This document shows positions 31,901-39,159 of a stretch of 64,000 nt of DNA, in pieces. Made by a program: the position numbers and the translations under genes. The stretch's first letter is position 1; each line of letters starts with the position of its first letter. This DNA comes from Nereocystis luetkeana (taxonomy: Eukaryota; Sar; Phaeophyceae; Laminariales; Laminariaceae): NCBI GenBank assembly GCA_031213475.1, contig JARUPZ010000006.1, positions 868,001 through 932,000 on the forward strand. The letters run 5' to 3'. The notes below the pieces were generated by a model. It saw nothing but the letters and a program-made list of their open reading frames with translations. It was not told the origin of the DNA and did no database searches.

Positions 31901-34900
31901 TTTACCTGGTGTTATCTCCATGATTGTCTCAGGCCGGACAGCCTCAAAGTGTGCACAACACTAGCTGTGGTAGAGTAGGGCATGGCACGACTTGGTCTTA
32001 TATCTACTAAAACCTTAAACCGGATAGTCCTAAAATGGGAACACCACTAATAGCTGTGGTAGGATAAGGTATGGTATAGTTTGGTCTCATCTCTACCGGA
32101 TGGTCTCAAAGTGGGCATACCACTATTACGGGGGACCATAGTTAATGGGACCAATAGTACACACAAAAACCTGTACATTTCGCTATTTTTACTATTACGG
32201 GGGCCATAGTTAACAGGACCAAATATTGATGGTAAAAATGGTTAAATATATAGGTGTTTATGTATACCATAGGTCCTGTTAACTACGGTCCCCCGTAATA
32301 ACACTATTCAGTCCTGTTTATTATGGTCCCCCGTAATAGCAGTGGTAGGGTAGGTATGGTATGATTTGGTCTTGTATTGACCAAGGCCTTGGACCGGATG
32401 CTCTCAGAATGGCCATCCCACTGTGGTAGGGTACTTTGGTATGACTCAGGGCAGATACATTCCCGGTCTTGTATGATCCAGCTCATGTTCCCGGGAGGGA
32501 GCCGTATAATCCGCACGGTCTATCTACAAAGTAGCAACACATTTCTTGGGTCGGATCTACACATCCTGCACAACATATCATAACCGCAGGTCAGGACCTG
32601 TAGATGATCTGTGCATGTAGACAAATAGATAGTCATCTTGCCGAGGTGGGGGACATTTTGTCACTCAACAGTCATCATCAGAAAGGTCGGAGTCATTAAT
32701 AGTTACCTTGACAGTCCAACCCAGCGCCTGCAGGTGTTGGCGAAACGACCCCAGCATAGATTCGTGCGCCTGACAAAAAAAACAGGTTGAGAAAAAAAAG
32801 AGGTGGCAGAAGCGAGCGAGGGGGGGGGTCGGCTACACACCCTGCATGCAGCCACGCAGTATCTTCGCCTTGGCCCGGTCTCGACAAAACGGCTCGCAAC
32901 TCCGACAGATCATCGGTTCCTTCTTTCATGAACTACAGCTAGATCAATCTGTATTAGCTCGTGCTGCCGGGTGGGAGCGGTATAACCGGCTTGATCTACA
33001 GTAGGACATGATTCCTGCGTTGGATCTGTACTATACAGATCCTGCACAGCTTCTCACAAAAAGCAGGTGATAAACTAGATGATATATCTGCATATGATCT
33101 GTGCCACATGTGAAATGGTTGATACATGTCTACGCCATATATTTCCATACGTACAACTCATTTTTTCGATGAATTTCGCAGGGGTCGGGGTTTCGATTAT
33201 ACCTCGTACCGTACATCCTTGATAGAGCTGCAACTACGATTTATGAGGAAACCACTATTGAGGTTGGCATTCGAATGGGATCAACTGTGCAGTGGTAAAC
33301 GGCGAAAGGATTTGTCAAGTCAGGAACCAATCTGGCCGCCGATACGTTCCAGAACAAGCTTCGTTTGGTATTCACATCAGAGTCCACAGGGGGAATATAA
33401 TCAGGGTTCCTCACAGGTCCCTCACAGGTCATGACCCCACCCGAAAAAATCGCGGGTCGGGTCGGGTCGGATCGGGTCCGGGAAGGAGGTAATCCAGATC
33501 TCACGGGCCGGGCCAGGTCACCGCTGACCCCATCCGACCCGCGAGGTTTGAGCGAGGTTGACCTACCCGTCCTTATCATTTGGCGCGGTGTAAAACTAGC
33601 AACTCCCATTCGCTCGTGAGAAATACTGGTCAAACGAAACGACCCCCCCGCCCGCACCTCTTTGAAGAGCGTCCGGAACGCCTCGGCGGGGTTTGCCTTA
33701 ACCTCTCCCCAGCGCCGCGTCAGCCAGTCCTGCATGAACGCCTGTACCACGTGCGCCGCGAGCCGCCCCACATCCCGCCCGTGGCCCTATGTAGACAGGA
33801 AACGCCCACACAAGCGCCAACAAGAACAACCAGAACAACCGAAGGCGGCGTTAGCAGGGCGTTCGTTTCTCTCAACGAGAGACTCATGAAAATGAGGTGT
33901 TGTCGTTGTGTGGCGGCGGTGGCGGTAGCGGGTGGGGGGTGTTTGTTGCACCCAAAAACGAAGTACGAACAGAAGCCTCCCCTTTTTGTGCCATACCGGT
34001 TTATAGACCAGTACCAGGTATTGCTTCCGTCGTATATACATACACTACCACATATACATCCTGAATCAGCACTCCCAGGATCCCTTTTACTGTGTGCTCC
34101 AGGATGTCCGGCAAACTCTTCCTCGAGGCAAACTGCGATCACCCAAAAGAGCGCTTCACTAGCGTGCTTCTTGGGTGCTCGCATTTTATCCTACTGCGGG
34201 AAGAGCTTCCCGGATTTCTCGAGCACGAGCGCACAAAAGTGAGAAAGCGACAGGATTATCGTCGTCCTTGATGGAGTGGTCGGCGCGGCGGTAGTCGATG
34301 CACGATTCATGTATCCGATCCGATGGCGGTATGTTGATAGAATGCAACGAGCAGAAAAATAGGACGGAGCGCTACCAACAGAGAGCATACTGTAGTTGTA
34401 CAAGAAAACGAGTCTATTCAACAAACCACTCCCAAGGGAAGCCTTACGTGAATACTGCTATATATATTATATATATATATTATATATATATATACCTGGA
34501 GCCAGGTATTACTAGCAAATGACGCCTGACGAACGTTCTTCGCCGTAGTGGAGAGCTCCTGACGAATACTTCTTGCGGCAGGAAGTAACTCCCGACGAAA
34601 AAATTGTCGCACTACCCTAGCGCTATCAACTACTTCAGACAAAAACTCATGACGACTACTCTTCGCAGCAGTAAATAACTCCCCAAGACTGACATTTCTA
34701 CTTCCCGTAGACACTCTCTCGGCGGTGTGCAGTAAACTAACTCCTCATGGAACACTCTTTGCAGCAGCAAATGACTCCGAATGAGAAGAGTCGTGCTTTT
34801 GCAGCAAATACCCAAAAAACTCCTGGCGAACGAGTAGCACTTGCAGTACAGCAGAACCGCTCTTTCTGACGGGAATGTACTCTCTGTTTGGGTCATCATG

Positions 34901-37140
34901 TCAATGATACGCGGGGACTATATAACCGGCCTGAGTGGTAGGTACCAGGTAGTAAACAACTCCTGAAGCCTGCCCCCCCCACTCCCCCCTCCCCCATCCC
35001 ACCCCCCCTTCGCGCTTGATGCAAGCAATGTCTGCCTGGTCGATGAAAACCCGACGTACTCCGTCCTGGCATTGTAGGCATGTGAGGGTCTACGGCCATA
35101 CGAGTACGGCCATGCACTATATCGAGTACACTCCCCCCCTGCCTCCACCAAAATTCCGTCCCACAAGCGGTTCCTGGTAGGATGCAGCTCACCCAATATG
35201 CGACTCGCTCAACACCCTACGGCGATTCGCGCTTGGTGCAAGTAATTTCTGTCTGGTCAATGAAAACCCGATGTCCTCCGTCTCCGCATCATGCGGATGC
35301 GAGGGGCTATGGTCGTACGAATACGGCCATGCATGACATCGAGTGCGAGCCCCTGCCTCCACCATGACATGAGTTCATGAGCACACACACCCCCCAAGCC
35401 TCCACTTACATCGAGCACCCCAGTCACGGGGCTCCCACGCAACACACGCCTGCCAGGTATTGCTAACCCCTTGAGAACGCCATCCACATTTTTTGGGACG
35501 AATTACTTGGAAATATGTTTTTAATTTAATGCAGTGGGAATGAGGTTACCTTAACCTCATACAACTGCTGCCTTAGCCCTTAGCCCACGTTTCGGGGATA
35601 AAACACTTGGAGTTATAGTTGACTATTTTTTCGAGGACGAAAAAAGCGCTCACGGATTTTTAGAGTTGAATACTATTTTCGGAAACGAATTTCCTAGAAT
35701 GACAGTGTAATACTTTTTGCGGTACCGATCTGGCCGGGAGTGTTATCTCCAGCTTAAACTGATATCAGACACCACACGGGGAGTATATTCCCGGCCACAA
35801 TAGTGGTAGAGAATAGGCCCTCTGGTGCTTGCTTGCCCCCTCCACCCTTCACTCACATCAAACGCACCCCGATGACGGAGCTCCCTTTCGACACACGCCT
35901 GCCAGGGGCTGTCAAACCCATAAAACTGCGCCCGTGTCGGGTGCAAACTACGAGGGAAGTTGAGCTATAGTATCGACCAAGCGTTTGCAAAACCAGTGAG
36001 TACCTCCTGACGCTTGCCCCCGCCTACACCCCGCATCCAGCACGTTGGCACAGCACGGCCTGCCAATGCTTTGTCTAATATCCTGACGTGCTTCGTTTGT
36101 GATGCATCATCTCTTTGTCTCGTAGTTTTGTGACCACAGAGCCTGTGTGTATCCGGTACCTAGGGAGTACAACCAGCACAGGCACTGGGTGGGCTGCATG
36201 TCGACGGGCAGAACGAAACGTCCCACACCTATAGAACAGAACAGACCACCGATTCCCATTTCATGATCTAGATCTTTTCAAGAAAGAAAAAACCCGTCAT
36301 CTCGTATGATCTGTATGATTTGTATGATCTGGCTCATGTTGCCGCGTGGAAGCGGTACAACGCACATGATCTGTAGGACAGGTTCCTTGGGTTGGATCTG
36401 TACTGCACAGATCCTGCACAGCATCTCCTAACGGTAGGCTAGGAACTAGATGATCTATCTGTCGATGATCTATCTGTAGATGATCAGTCCGGCGGGTGAA
36501 ATGTCTAACTTGAACAAATACACACGGTCCACTCACATCGAGCACCCCGATGACGAAGCTCCCGGAAGGCTCGTGACGCCAGATGAAGCAGTTGTCCTGG
36601 TTCTCGGACATACCCCCAATGTCCGTCCGGAACGATAGCCGTACCTGCCGCAACGATGTGGTATCGATAAAAAATATAGAAGGTTTGAGTACACGTACGT
36701 GAGTTTTTATAGATATACTGAAGTATCCGGTGGGTACAGTATCGGTGAGTACGGGACGCAAGTATCTAGTGCGTGTATAGGTGAGTATTGATAGGTAAAT
36801 TGAAGTATCCGGTGAGTGTCGATAGGTACACTGAAGTATCAGGCAGGTACAAGTGAGTACACGACAGAAACACCAGGTGAGTATAGGTGAGTACAGCACA
36901 TAAGTATCGGGTGAGTACAGGTGAGCACAGGACAGAAGTATCAGGTTCAAGAGTATATATGAGTACAGGACAGAAATATCAGGTGAGCATAGGTGAGTGC
37001 AGGACACGAGTAAAACAAGTGAGTGTAGGTGAGTACAGGACAGAGGTATCAGGTAGATACAGGTGAGTACAGGACCAACACACAACTGAGAAACGAGCAC
37101 CAGCTACCGCTCTGGGGGTGAAGACAGGGAACGCCTCCAT
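25858..37140 (-). CDS. PP2C/PPM-type protein Ser/Thr phosphatase gene (11 exons)
   Basis: Exons in gene order: 37140-37108, 36644-36537, 33786-33658, 32769-32707, 31682-31515, 30939-30811, 30470-30163, 28639-28408, 27483-27391, 27004-26822 and 25911-25858. They sum to 1,500 bases (499 residues plus TGA), with every junction in phase. PP2C motifs appear in order: GGMSENQDN (residues ~21-29), VLDGHG across exons 2/3, VHGGTSATLV, TANVGDSSALL, VTADHSP, AFTRSIGDFHL, AASDGVWDNWL and QADNSTCVACYL. The metal-binding Asps of NQDN, DGHG, SDG and DNS are all present. The family dephosphorylates pSer/pThr with Mn/Mg. The substrate and cell compartment are not visible. No signal peptide or membrane helix was seen, and exon 1 is the weakest part. 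Confidence 0.9.
25950..26050 (-). repeat. Intron-edge repeat B before the PP2C exon 11 acceptor
   Basis: In gene sense: GGAGCACC/GTCTCGAAAGGGATG, CGTGATCCGTGGTCAAATGAC, TAAGGCAAGCAACTAATGAG, TCCCCCCCCCC, then the acceptor 40 bases on. A second copy lies at 26255-26345. Confidence 0.8.
26255..26345 (-). repeat. Intron-edge repeat B, second copy in PP2C intron 10
   Basis: Plus strand GGGGGGGGGCGTACTCCTTTG, TTGCTTGTCTTGGTCATTC, GATCACGGATCCCTTTCGAG, ACGGAGCACCGTCCC. Same orientation as the copy at 25950. Confidence 0.75.
26580..26815 (-). repeat. Intron-edge repeat A directly after the PP2C exon 10 donor
   Basis: In gene sense the donor gtaag is followed after a few bases by G-runs, then GTGTACTCGATAGGATATAT, CTCGACCTCATGCATGGCTG, TAGTCGTATGACCATAGACC, and the tail GTGAGCTGCATCCTCCTGAG. 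About 230 bp. Confidence 0.85.
26822..27004 (-). CDS. PP2C exon 10
   Basis: 61 codons after tctgtgcag. LVCLVAASDGVWDNWL is the metal-binding SDG motif; VTEAFMRENARRANANFGSQ is the last helix. The donor is CGCAG before gtaag. Eight bases into the intron a G-run starts, followed in sense by the GTGTACTCGATAG repeat. Confidence 0.95.
27391..27483 (-). CDS. PP2C exon 9
   Basis: 31 codons, acceptor cttgcacag before ACGTAC, donor CAAATG before gtgaga. TYGVSHVPDVMSLDL directly continues SIGDFHLQ, as in other PP2Cs, where GD.hhK is followed by V...P.V. Confidence 0.9.
28408..28639 (-). CDS. PP2C exon 8
   Basis: Ends in ALAFTRSIGDFHLQ, the PP2C S/TR.(F/I)GD motif, with donor TTGCAG before gtgcag. 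Two in-phase acceptors are possible: ...cagccag before A (28639) and gtgtgtag before C (28627). The first falls inside the end of a ~90 bp inverted-repeat element, so the transposon end would supply the splice site and a few residues. Confidence 0.85.
28633..28722 (+). mobile_element. ACCACTCTGG family (F4), overlaps the PP2C exon 8 splice site
   Basis: CACCACTCTGGCTGGAACG at one end and TCGGCCAGAGTGGTTCG at the other, with a perfect 10 bp inverted end (CCACTCTGGC/GCCAGAGTGG). The interior TTAATGTTAAGACCAAGAGG recurs at 37455, 49265 and 50330. About 90 bp. It forms the last bases of PP2C intron 7. Confidence 0.8.
28749..28795 (+). mobile_element. MITE family F1, half copy
   Basis: Only the left half remains: TACGGGGGACCATAGTAAAT AGGACCAAATATTGTTAG, then the family sequence stops. 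In PP2C intron 7, next to an ACCACTCTGG element. Confidence 0.75.
29842..30125 (+). mobile_element. F3 copy
   Basis: TCGGACAGATTATCCACAGA start, GTGCAGGATCTGTGAGGTACAG, CGGCAACGTGAGCTACAGTAG, GGATCATGATCTATC, end near GTGATCTGCC. Ends ~40 bases before the PP2C exon 7 donor. Confidence 0.65.
30163..30470 (-). CDS. PP2C exon 7 with Gln tract
   Basis: After acgacaacag it reads TLLVTADHSPESIREFERMR, the PP2C DHSP motif with its following charged helix. Then come a seven-Gln run (CAG repeats near 30365), a Ser/Gly/Ala linker, and LCLPSLLVVYDSPTSN...CSPVFDVDLMGKPRV. The donor GGGGAG before gtgagt leaves AG. The ~70-residue insertion between DHSP and the SIGDF motif is longer than usual. Confidence 0.9.
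30811..30939 (-). CDS. PP2C exon 6
   Basis: 43 codons between ttccccag/GTGGAT and CTTGCCAG/gttagc. Encodes VDDLVQHSFWKDGGG and a variable loop ending EGFPCQ. Such inserts between the GDS strand and the DH motif vary widely in the family. Supported by exact phase and splice signals. Confidence 0.8.
31050..31370 (+). repeat. CAG/CCA trinucleotide block in PP2C intron 5
   Basis: AGCAGCAGCAGCAGCCGCAGC (31053-31130) and CACCACCACCAACACC-type triplets (31200-31345). Produces a 223-codon frame on the plus strand and 234- and 175-codon frames on the minus strand, none of which is a gene. Confidence 0.8.
31355..31440 (-). repeat. Intron-edge repeat A fragment after the PP2C exon 5 donor
   Basis: In gene sense GAGGTGTACCCCTGTCATGC, ATGGCCGTAGTCGCGTAGTC, ATTGACCCTCGCATCCCTAC, AATGCCGGGGGG. 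It begins about 75 bases after the donor at 31514. Confidence 0.72.
31515..31682 (-). CDS. PP2C exon 5
   Basis: 56 codons after cgtcgcag. CVHGGTSATLVALLEG and TLLTANVGDSSALLAMQG are the PP2C core strands (GT.A.V and NVGDSR-like). The donor is CTTGAG before gtgcgc. About 75 bases downstream, in sense, lies the GTGTACCCCTGTCATGCATG repeat end. Confidence 0.93.
32126..32336 (+). mobile_element. MITE family F1: outer copy split by another F1 copy
   Basis: Left part 32126-32194 (TTACGGGGGACC ... CTATTTTTACTA), right part 32299-32336 (TAACACTATTCAGTCCTG ... CCCCCGTAA), outer TA repeats at 32124 and 32337. Removing the inner copy and one TA restores the family core TTTTTACTAACA exactly, giving a 105 bp element. 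Confidence 0.92.
32195..32298 (+). mobile_element. MITE family F1: inner copy nested in an F1 element
   Basis: 104 bp, TTACGGGGGCCATAGTTAAC to GTTAACTACGGTCCCCCGTAA, with TA at 32193-32194 and 32299-32300. This is direct evidence for a 2 bp TA target duplication and for element ends TTAC/GTAA. Confidence 0.92.
32440..32640 (-). mobile_element. F3 copy
   Basis: CCCGGTCTTGTATGATCCAGC, TCATGTTCCCGGGAGGGAGCC, GGATCTACACATCCTGCACAA, then GTAGATGATCTGTGC. PP2C intron 4. Confidence 0.6.
32707..32769 (-). CDS. PP2C exon 4, short
   Basis: Acceptor ttgtcag before GCGCAC, donor GTCAAG before gtaact. 21 codons read AHESMLGSFRQ then HLQALGWTVK. The fit rests on phase 0 at both ends and on the helix register before the GGTSATLV strand. 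It has no diagnostic motif of its own. Confidence 0.78.
32900..33115 (-). mobile_element. F3 copy
   Basis: GACAGATCATCGG, GCTGCCGGGTGGGAGCGGTA, TTGATCTACAGTAGGACATG, GGATCTGTACTATACAGATC, end ATGATCTGTGCC. PP2C intron 3, just 5' of exon 4. Confidence 0.65.
33400..33570 (+). mobile_element. GGGTCGGGT element, decayed
   Basis: AGGGTTCCTCACAGGTC, CATGACCCCACCC, then CGGGTCGGGTCGGGTCGGAT and CCGACCCGCGAGG match the 46.6 kb copy. The right end is degraded. In PP2C intron 3. Confidence 0.6.
33658..33786 (-). CDS. PP2C exon 3
   Basis: Begins GHGRDVGRLAAHVV after ctacatag, completing DGHG, then the amphipathic helix AFMQDWLTRRW and FRTLFKE. The donor is AAAGAG before gtgcgg. 43 codons, phase 0 at both ends. 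Confidence 0.9.
34515..34880 (+). repeat. Tandem array, AACTCCTGACGAACGTTCTTC units
   Basis: Degenerate ~45 bp units in PP2C intron 2: GAGCTCCTGACGAATACTTC, TTGCGGCAGGAAGTAACTCC, CGACTACTCTTCGCAGCAGTA. Preceded by an ATATAT tract (34460-34494) ending in TACCTGGAGCCAGGTA (34493-34508). Confidence 0.75.
34975..35355 (-). repeat. Intron-edge repeat A, two copies in PP2C intron 2
   Basis: In gene sense, one copy at 35355-35165 (CTCGATGTCATGCATGGCCG, TATTCGTACGACCATAGCCC, ending GAACCGCTTGTGGGACG) and one at 35135-34990 (GTGTACTCGATATAGTGCAT). Flanked by a G/C run near 34972-35007. The first follows a decayed exon-2 end at 35400-35470. Confidence 0.78.
35390..36075 (-). repeat. Three decayed copies of the PP2C exon 2 end plus donor
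   Basis: In gene sense: 35478-35405 (ACCTGGCAGGCGTGTGTTGC, GTGGGAGCCCCGTGACTGGG, GTGCTCGATgtaagtgg), 35912-35850 (CGAAAGGGAGCTCCGTCATC, GGGGTGCGTTTGATgtgagtg) and about 36072-36020 (ATTGGCAGGCCGTGC, GTGCTGGATG). They match the real exon end GGGAGCTTCGTCATCGGGGT GCTCGATgtgagtgg. All carry frame breaks, so they are not usable exons as they stand. Confidence 0.7.
36128..36240 (-). repeat. GTCGACATCCAGCAC family copy
   Basis: TGTGACCACAGAGCCTGTG, GGCACTGGGTGGGCTGC, ATGTCGACGGGCAGAACGAAA. PP2C intron 2. Confidence 0.6.
36265..36500 (-). mobile_element. F3 copy
   Basis: GATCTGGCTCATGTTGCCG, CGTGGAAGCGGTACAACG, GGATCTGTACTGCACAGATC, GATCTATCTGTAGATGATCAG. Sits 40 bases 3' of PP2C exon 2. Confidence 0.65.
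36537..36644 (-). CDS. PP2C exon 2
   Basis: Acceptor gcggcag before GTACGG, donor CTCGAT before gtgagt, 36 codons. RTDIGGMSENQDNCF holds the first PP2C motif, with its metal-binding Asp region. SFVIGVLD is the strand leading into the split DGHG motif completed by exon 3. Three decayed copies of its 3' end lie in the next intron. Confidence 0.9.
36690..37085 (+). repeat. Tandem array, GTGAGTACAGGACAGAAGTATCAG units
   Basis: About 14 degenerate units of ~25-30 bp in PP2C intron 1 (GTGAGTATAGGTGAGTACAGG, ACAGAAGTATCAGGTGAGTA). In gene sense this is a run of CTGTACTCACCTG, close to the PP2C exon 2 acceptor. Confidence 0.85.
37108..37140 (-). CDS. PP2C exon 1, putative N-terminus
   Basis: ATG at 37140-37138 opens MEAFPVFTPRA, followed by a possible donor GAGCG before gtagct. 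Phase 0 joins VRLSFRTDIGG of exon 2. The same frame is open upstream (LIGKLEEHLEIV before the Met), so the protein may start further 5', with an acceptor near 37190. Called on frame continuity only. Confidence 0.5.
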
Positions 37141-37900
37141 AACAATTTCTAAATGCTCCTCAAGTTTGCCGATCAGAACGGTACGTGTACTACACTATGA
37201 TACAAAGGAAAGCTGAGGTTTTCTGGAGGACAATATATTCCGGAGCCGTCGTGCTGGTTCCAGCGTACAAGCGCACCTTTTTTCCCGAAACACCACTTTG
37301 ACCGAAAAAACAATGCCCGCTTGAAGTCTGATATCATATTTCCACAAAACGTGGCTTATATTAACGGCTTTAGTGGTATTAAATTCGGCTTGGGCCAACG
37401 TTCCTGTTTCGGCTCCACTGGGTATAAATTCAAGGAGCGTTTAGTCCTTAATGTCAAGACCAAGCGGTCCTTATATTGTCGGTCAAACTGGTATACGCCA
37501 ACACCCTAGGATTAATCTCGGAAGGTTTGTGGAGGACGGGTTTTGGGAAAGGTTCATAGAACGGTCATCGCACATGTACCCGTGGAAGATACGCCAGGAG
37601 TGATATCAACATCTGAGAATCTTTCCGAGAACCGGGAGAACTCGGCTCAAAAACCCCCGCGCCTCCTTGGAGTCGAAGCGGGCCTTGTTTGCCCGTCCGA
37701 ACATCATTCGATCTCTCTCTTACCTTCTCCACGCTGCGAACCCAACGTGGAGGGCTCTCTCCTTGTCCTAAATACAAGAAAGGAAAAGTGCAGCCTTCGG
37801 TAGCAGGTCAAAGTCATCACATCACTCGGGACCTTTGTGACTCTACGCTATGCAAGTAGGGAGTCCACAGCTTCCCTGTCTCCAATAATCCTCTCCTATA
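37141..37900. promoter_or_regulatory. Probable 5' flank of the PP2C gene
   Basis: Lies upstream of the putative start. It holds an F4 element (37408-37495) but no clear TATA or initiator. The PP2C frame stays open for a few codons above the ATG, so the true first exon and promoter could lie further out. Confidence 0.25.
37408..37495 (+). mobile_element. F4 copy
   Basis: CGGCTCCACTGGGTATAAAT, GAGCGTTTAGTCC, TCAAGACCAAGCGGTCC, TCGGTCAAACTGGTATACG. About 270 bases 5' of the putative PP2C start. Confidence 0.7.
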
Positions 37901-37914
37901 GTATAGTTCCTCTG

Positions 37915-38017
37915 ACGGGGGACCATAGTTAACAGGACCTATGGTATACATAAAAACCTATATACTTAACAATTTTTACTAACAATATTTGGTCCTATTG
38001 ACTATGGTCCCCCGTAA
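37915..38017 (+). mobile_element. MITE family F1 copy
   Basis: ACGGGGGACCATAGTTAACA to GACTATGGTCCCCCGTAAG with the intact ACTAACAATATTTGGTCC core. Lies 5' of the PP2C gene. Confidence 0.85.
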
Positions 38018-38019
38018 GA

Positions 38020-38384
38020 AGTAGCGTGCCTCCTAATACGTGAAAAAGGCCCATTTCAAGGGGGTGGGCCATTTCACGACTGTCACAATTAGCCCACTAT
38101 AACTTCAAGTAGTTCGCCCACTCAGTCGTGGATAAGGCACTCTTCATGGGGGTCAACCATTTTACGAATGCCACATTTAGCCCACTCTAATCCCAAGCAG
38201 ATTGCCCTGCGAATCATAAGCTATTGAAGGGGTTAGGCTAGATACGACTGGATCAAAAAGCCCACTCTATTAAAAACTTCAAAAGTACTTATCTATCATA
38301 GATCATCTACTGCTAGAGTTCCTCGCGTGCCGTTATGATATCGTGTGACTTGTACCTAGGCCAAACTAAAGAATGTCTTGAATT
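38020..38384. other. No gene seen; short duplicated segment
   Basis: CCCATTTCAAGGGGGTGGGCC, TTTAGCCCACTCTAAT-type sentences repeat two to three times (38050-38280), e.g. AATTAGCCCACTATAACTTC and ATTTAGCCCACTCTAATCCC. Confidence 0.5.
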
Positions 38385-38386
38385 AT

Positions 38387-38491
38387 TACGGGGGGCCATA
38401 GTAAATAGGACCTGCGGTACACACAAAAACCTATATATTTTGCTGTTTTTACCAACAGCATTTGGTCCTATTTATTACGGTCCCCCGGAAT
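38387..38491 (+). mobile_element. MITE family F1 copy
   Basis: TTACGGGGGGCCATAGTAAAT to TTACGGTCCCCCGGAA, flanked by TA on both sides, no coding content. Confidence 0.85.
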
Positions 38492-38639
38492 AGTACCAAG
38501 CAGGAATCGTTGAAAAAAGGTAGCGTTGTATCGTAGACTTGTTGTGCATGTGTTCGACGGGGGGAGGGGTTCGCAAGAATACACCTATTTACAGTTGCCG
38601 CGGGAACATTCTTACACTTGTTTCCGTATAGGGCCGTGC

Positions 38640-38840
38640 ATGCATGTTGTGCAGGACAGGATCTGTGCAAGAAGAACAGGGATCTCACCCAGGAAATACG
38701 AGGTGGCTCGCGCAGACCGTACGGCCCCCAACCAGCAACATGAGCTATCTAATCATACAGATCACAGGTTAACTGCCCTGAACGACCCACGGCTATTGAT
38801 AGTAGACCATGAAGCGGGAATCGACGGTCTGCCCGATGTG
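38640..38840 (+). mobile_element. F3 copy, diverged
   Basis: GTTGTGCAGGACAGGATCTG, CCCAGGAAATACGAG, CCAGCAACATGAGCTATCTAA, TCATACAGATCAC, GACGGTCTGCCCGATGTG. Confidence 0.5.
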
Positions 38841-38867
38841 TGAACAATGCAGTCTTCAACGAGTTAA

Positions 38868-38986
38868 CTAACCCCTTTTAGGACTGCAGTCCCGTTTTGG
38901 CGATAAAGCACTCAAATTACGAGGAAGTTCTCCCCCAAACGGGACTGCACTCCTAACAGTCCTAAAAGGGTTACAACCACTACAGT
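38868..38986 (+). mobile_element. Palindromic AACCCCTTTTAGGACTGCAG element
   Basis: TAACCCCTTTTAGGACTGCAG and CAGTCCTAAAAGGGTTACA form long inverted ends. The centre reads GGCGATAAAGCACTC. Partial relatives occur near 35570-35640, 39600-39670, 42360-42400, 43826-43870 and 53470-53550 (shared words: GGGACTGCAGTCCTAAAAG, GACAAACCACTTGG). Non-coding. Confidence 0.72.
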
Positions 38987-39159
38987 CCGGATCAGGTACG
39001 TACGTGCGCAAGATATGATACGCATTTTTCGACCGCAACAAATTGGCCCACCCTAATTTCCAAGCGGTTTGCCTCAGAAAAGTGGGCGTCGTTTTTTACG
39101 TACCGCCCCGCCCAAAACAATGATGCCCGTTTTTATCTTCCCTGTCAGAGTGGTATACC

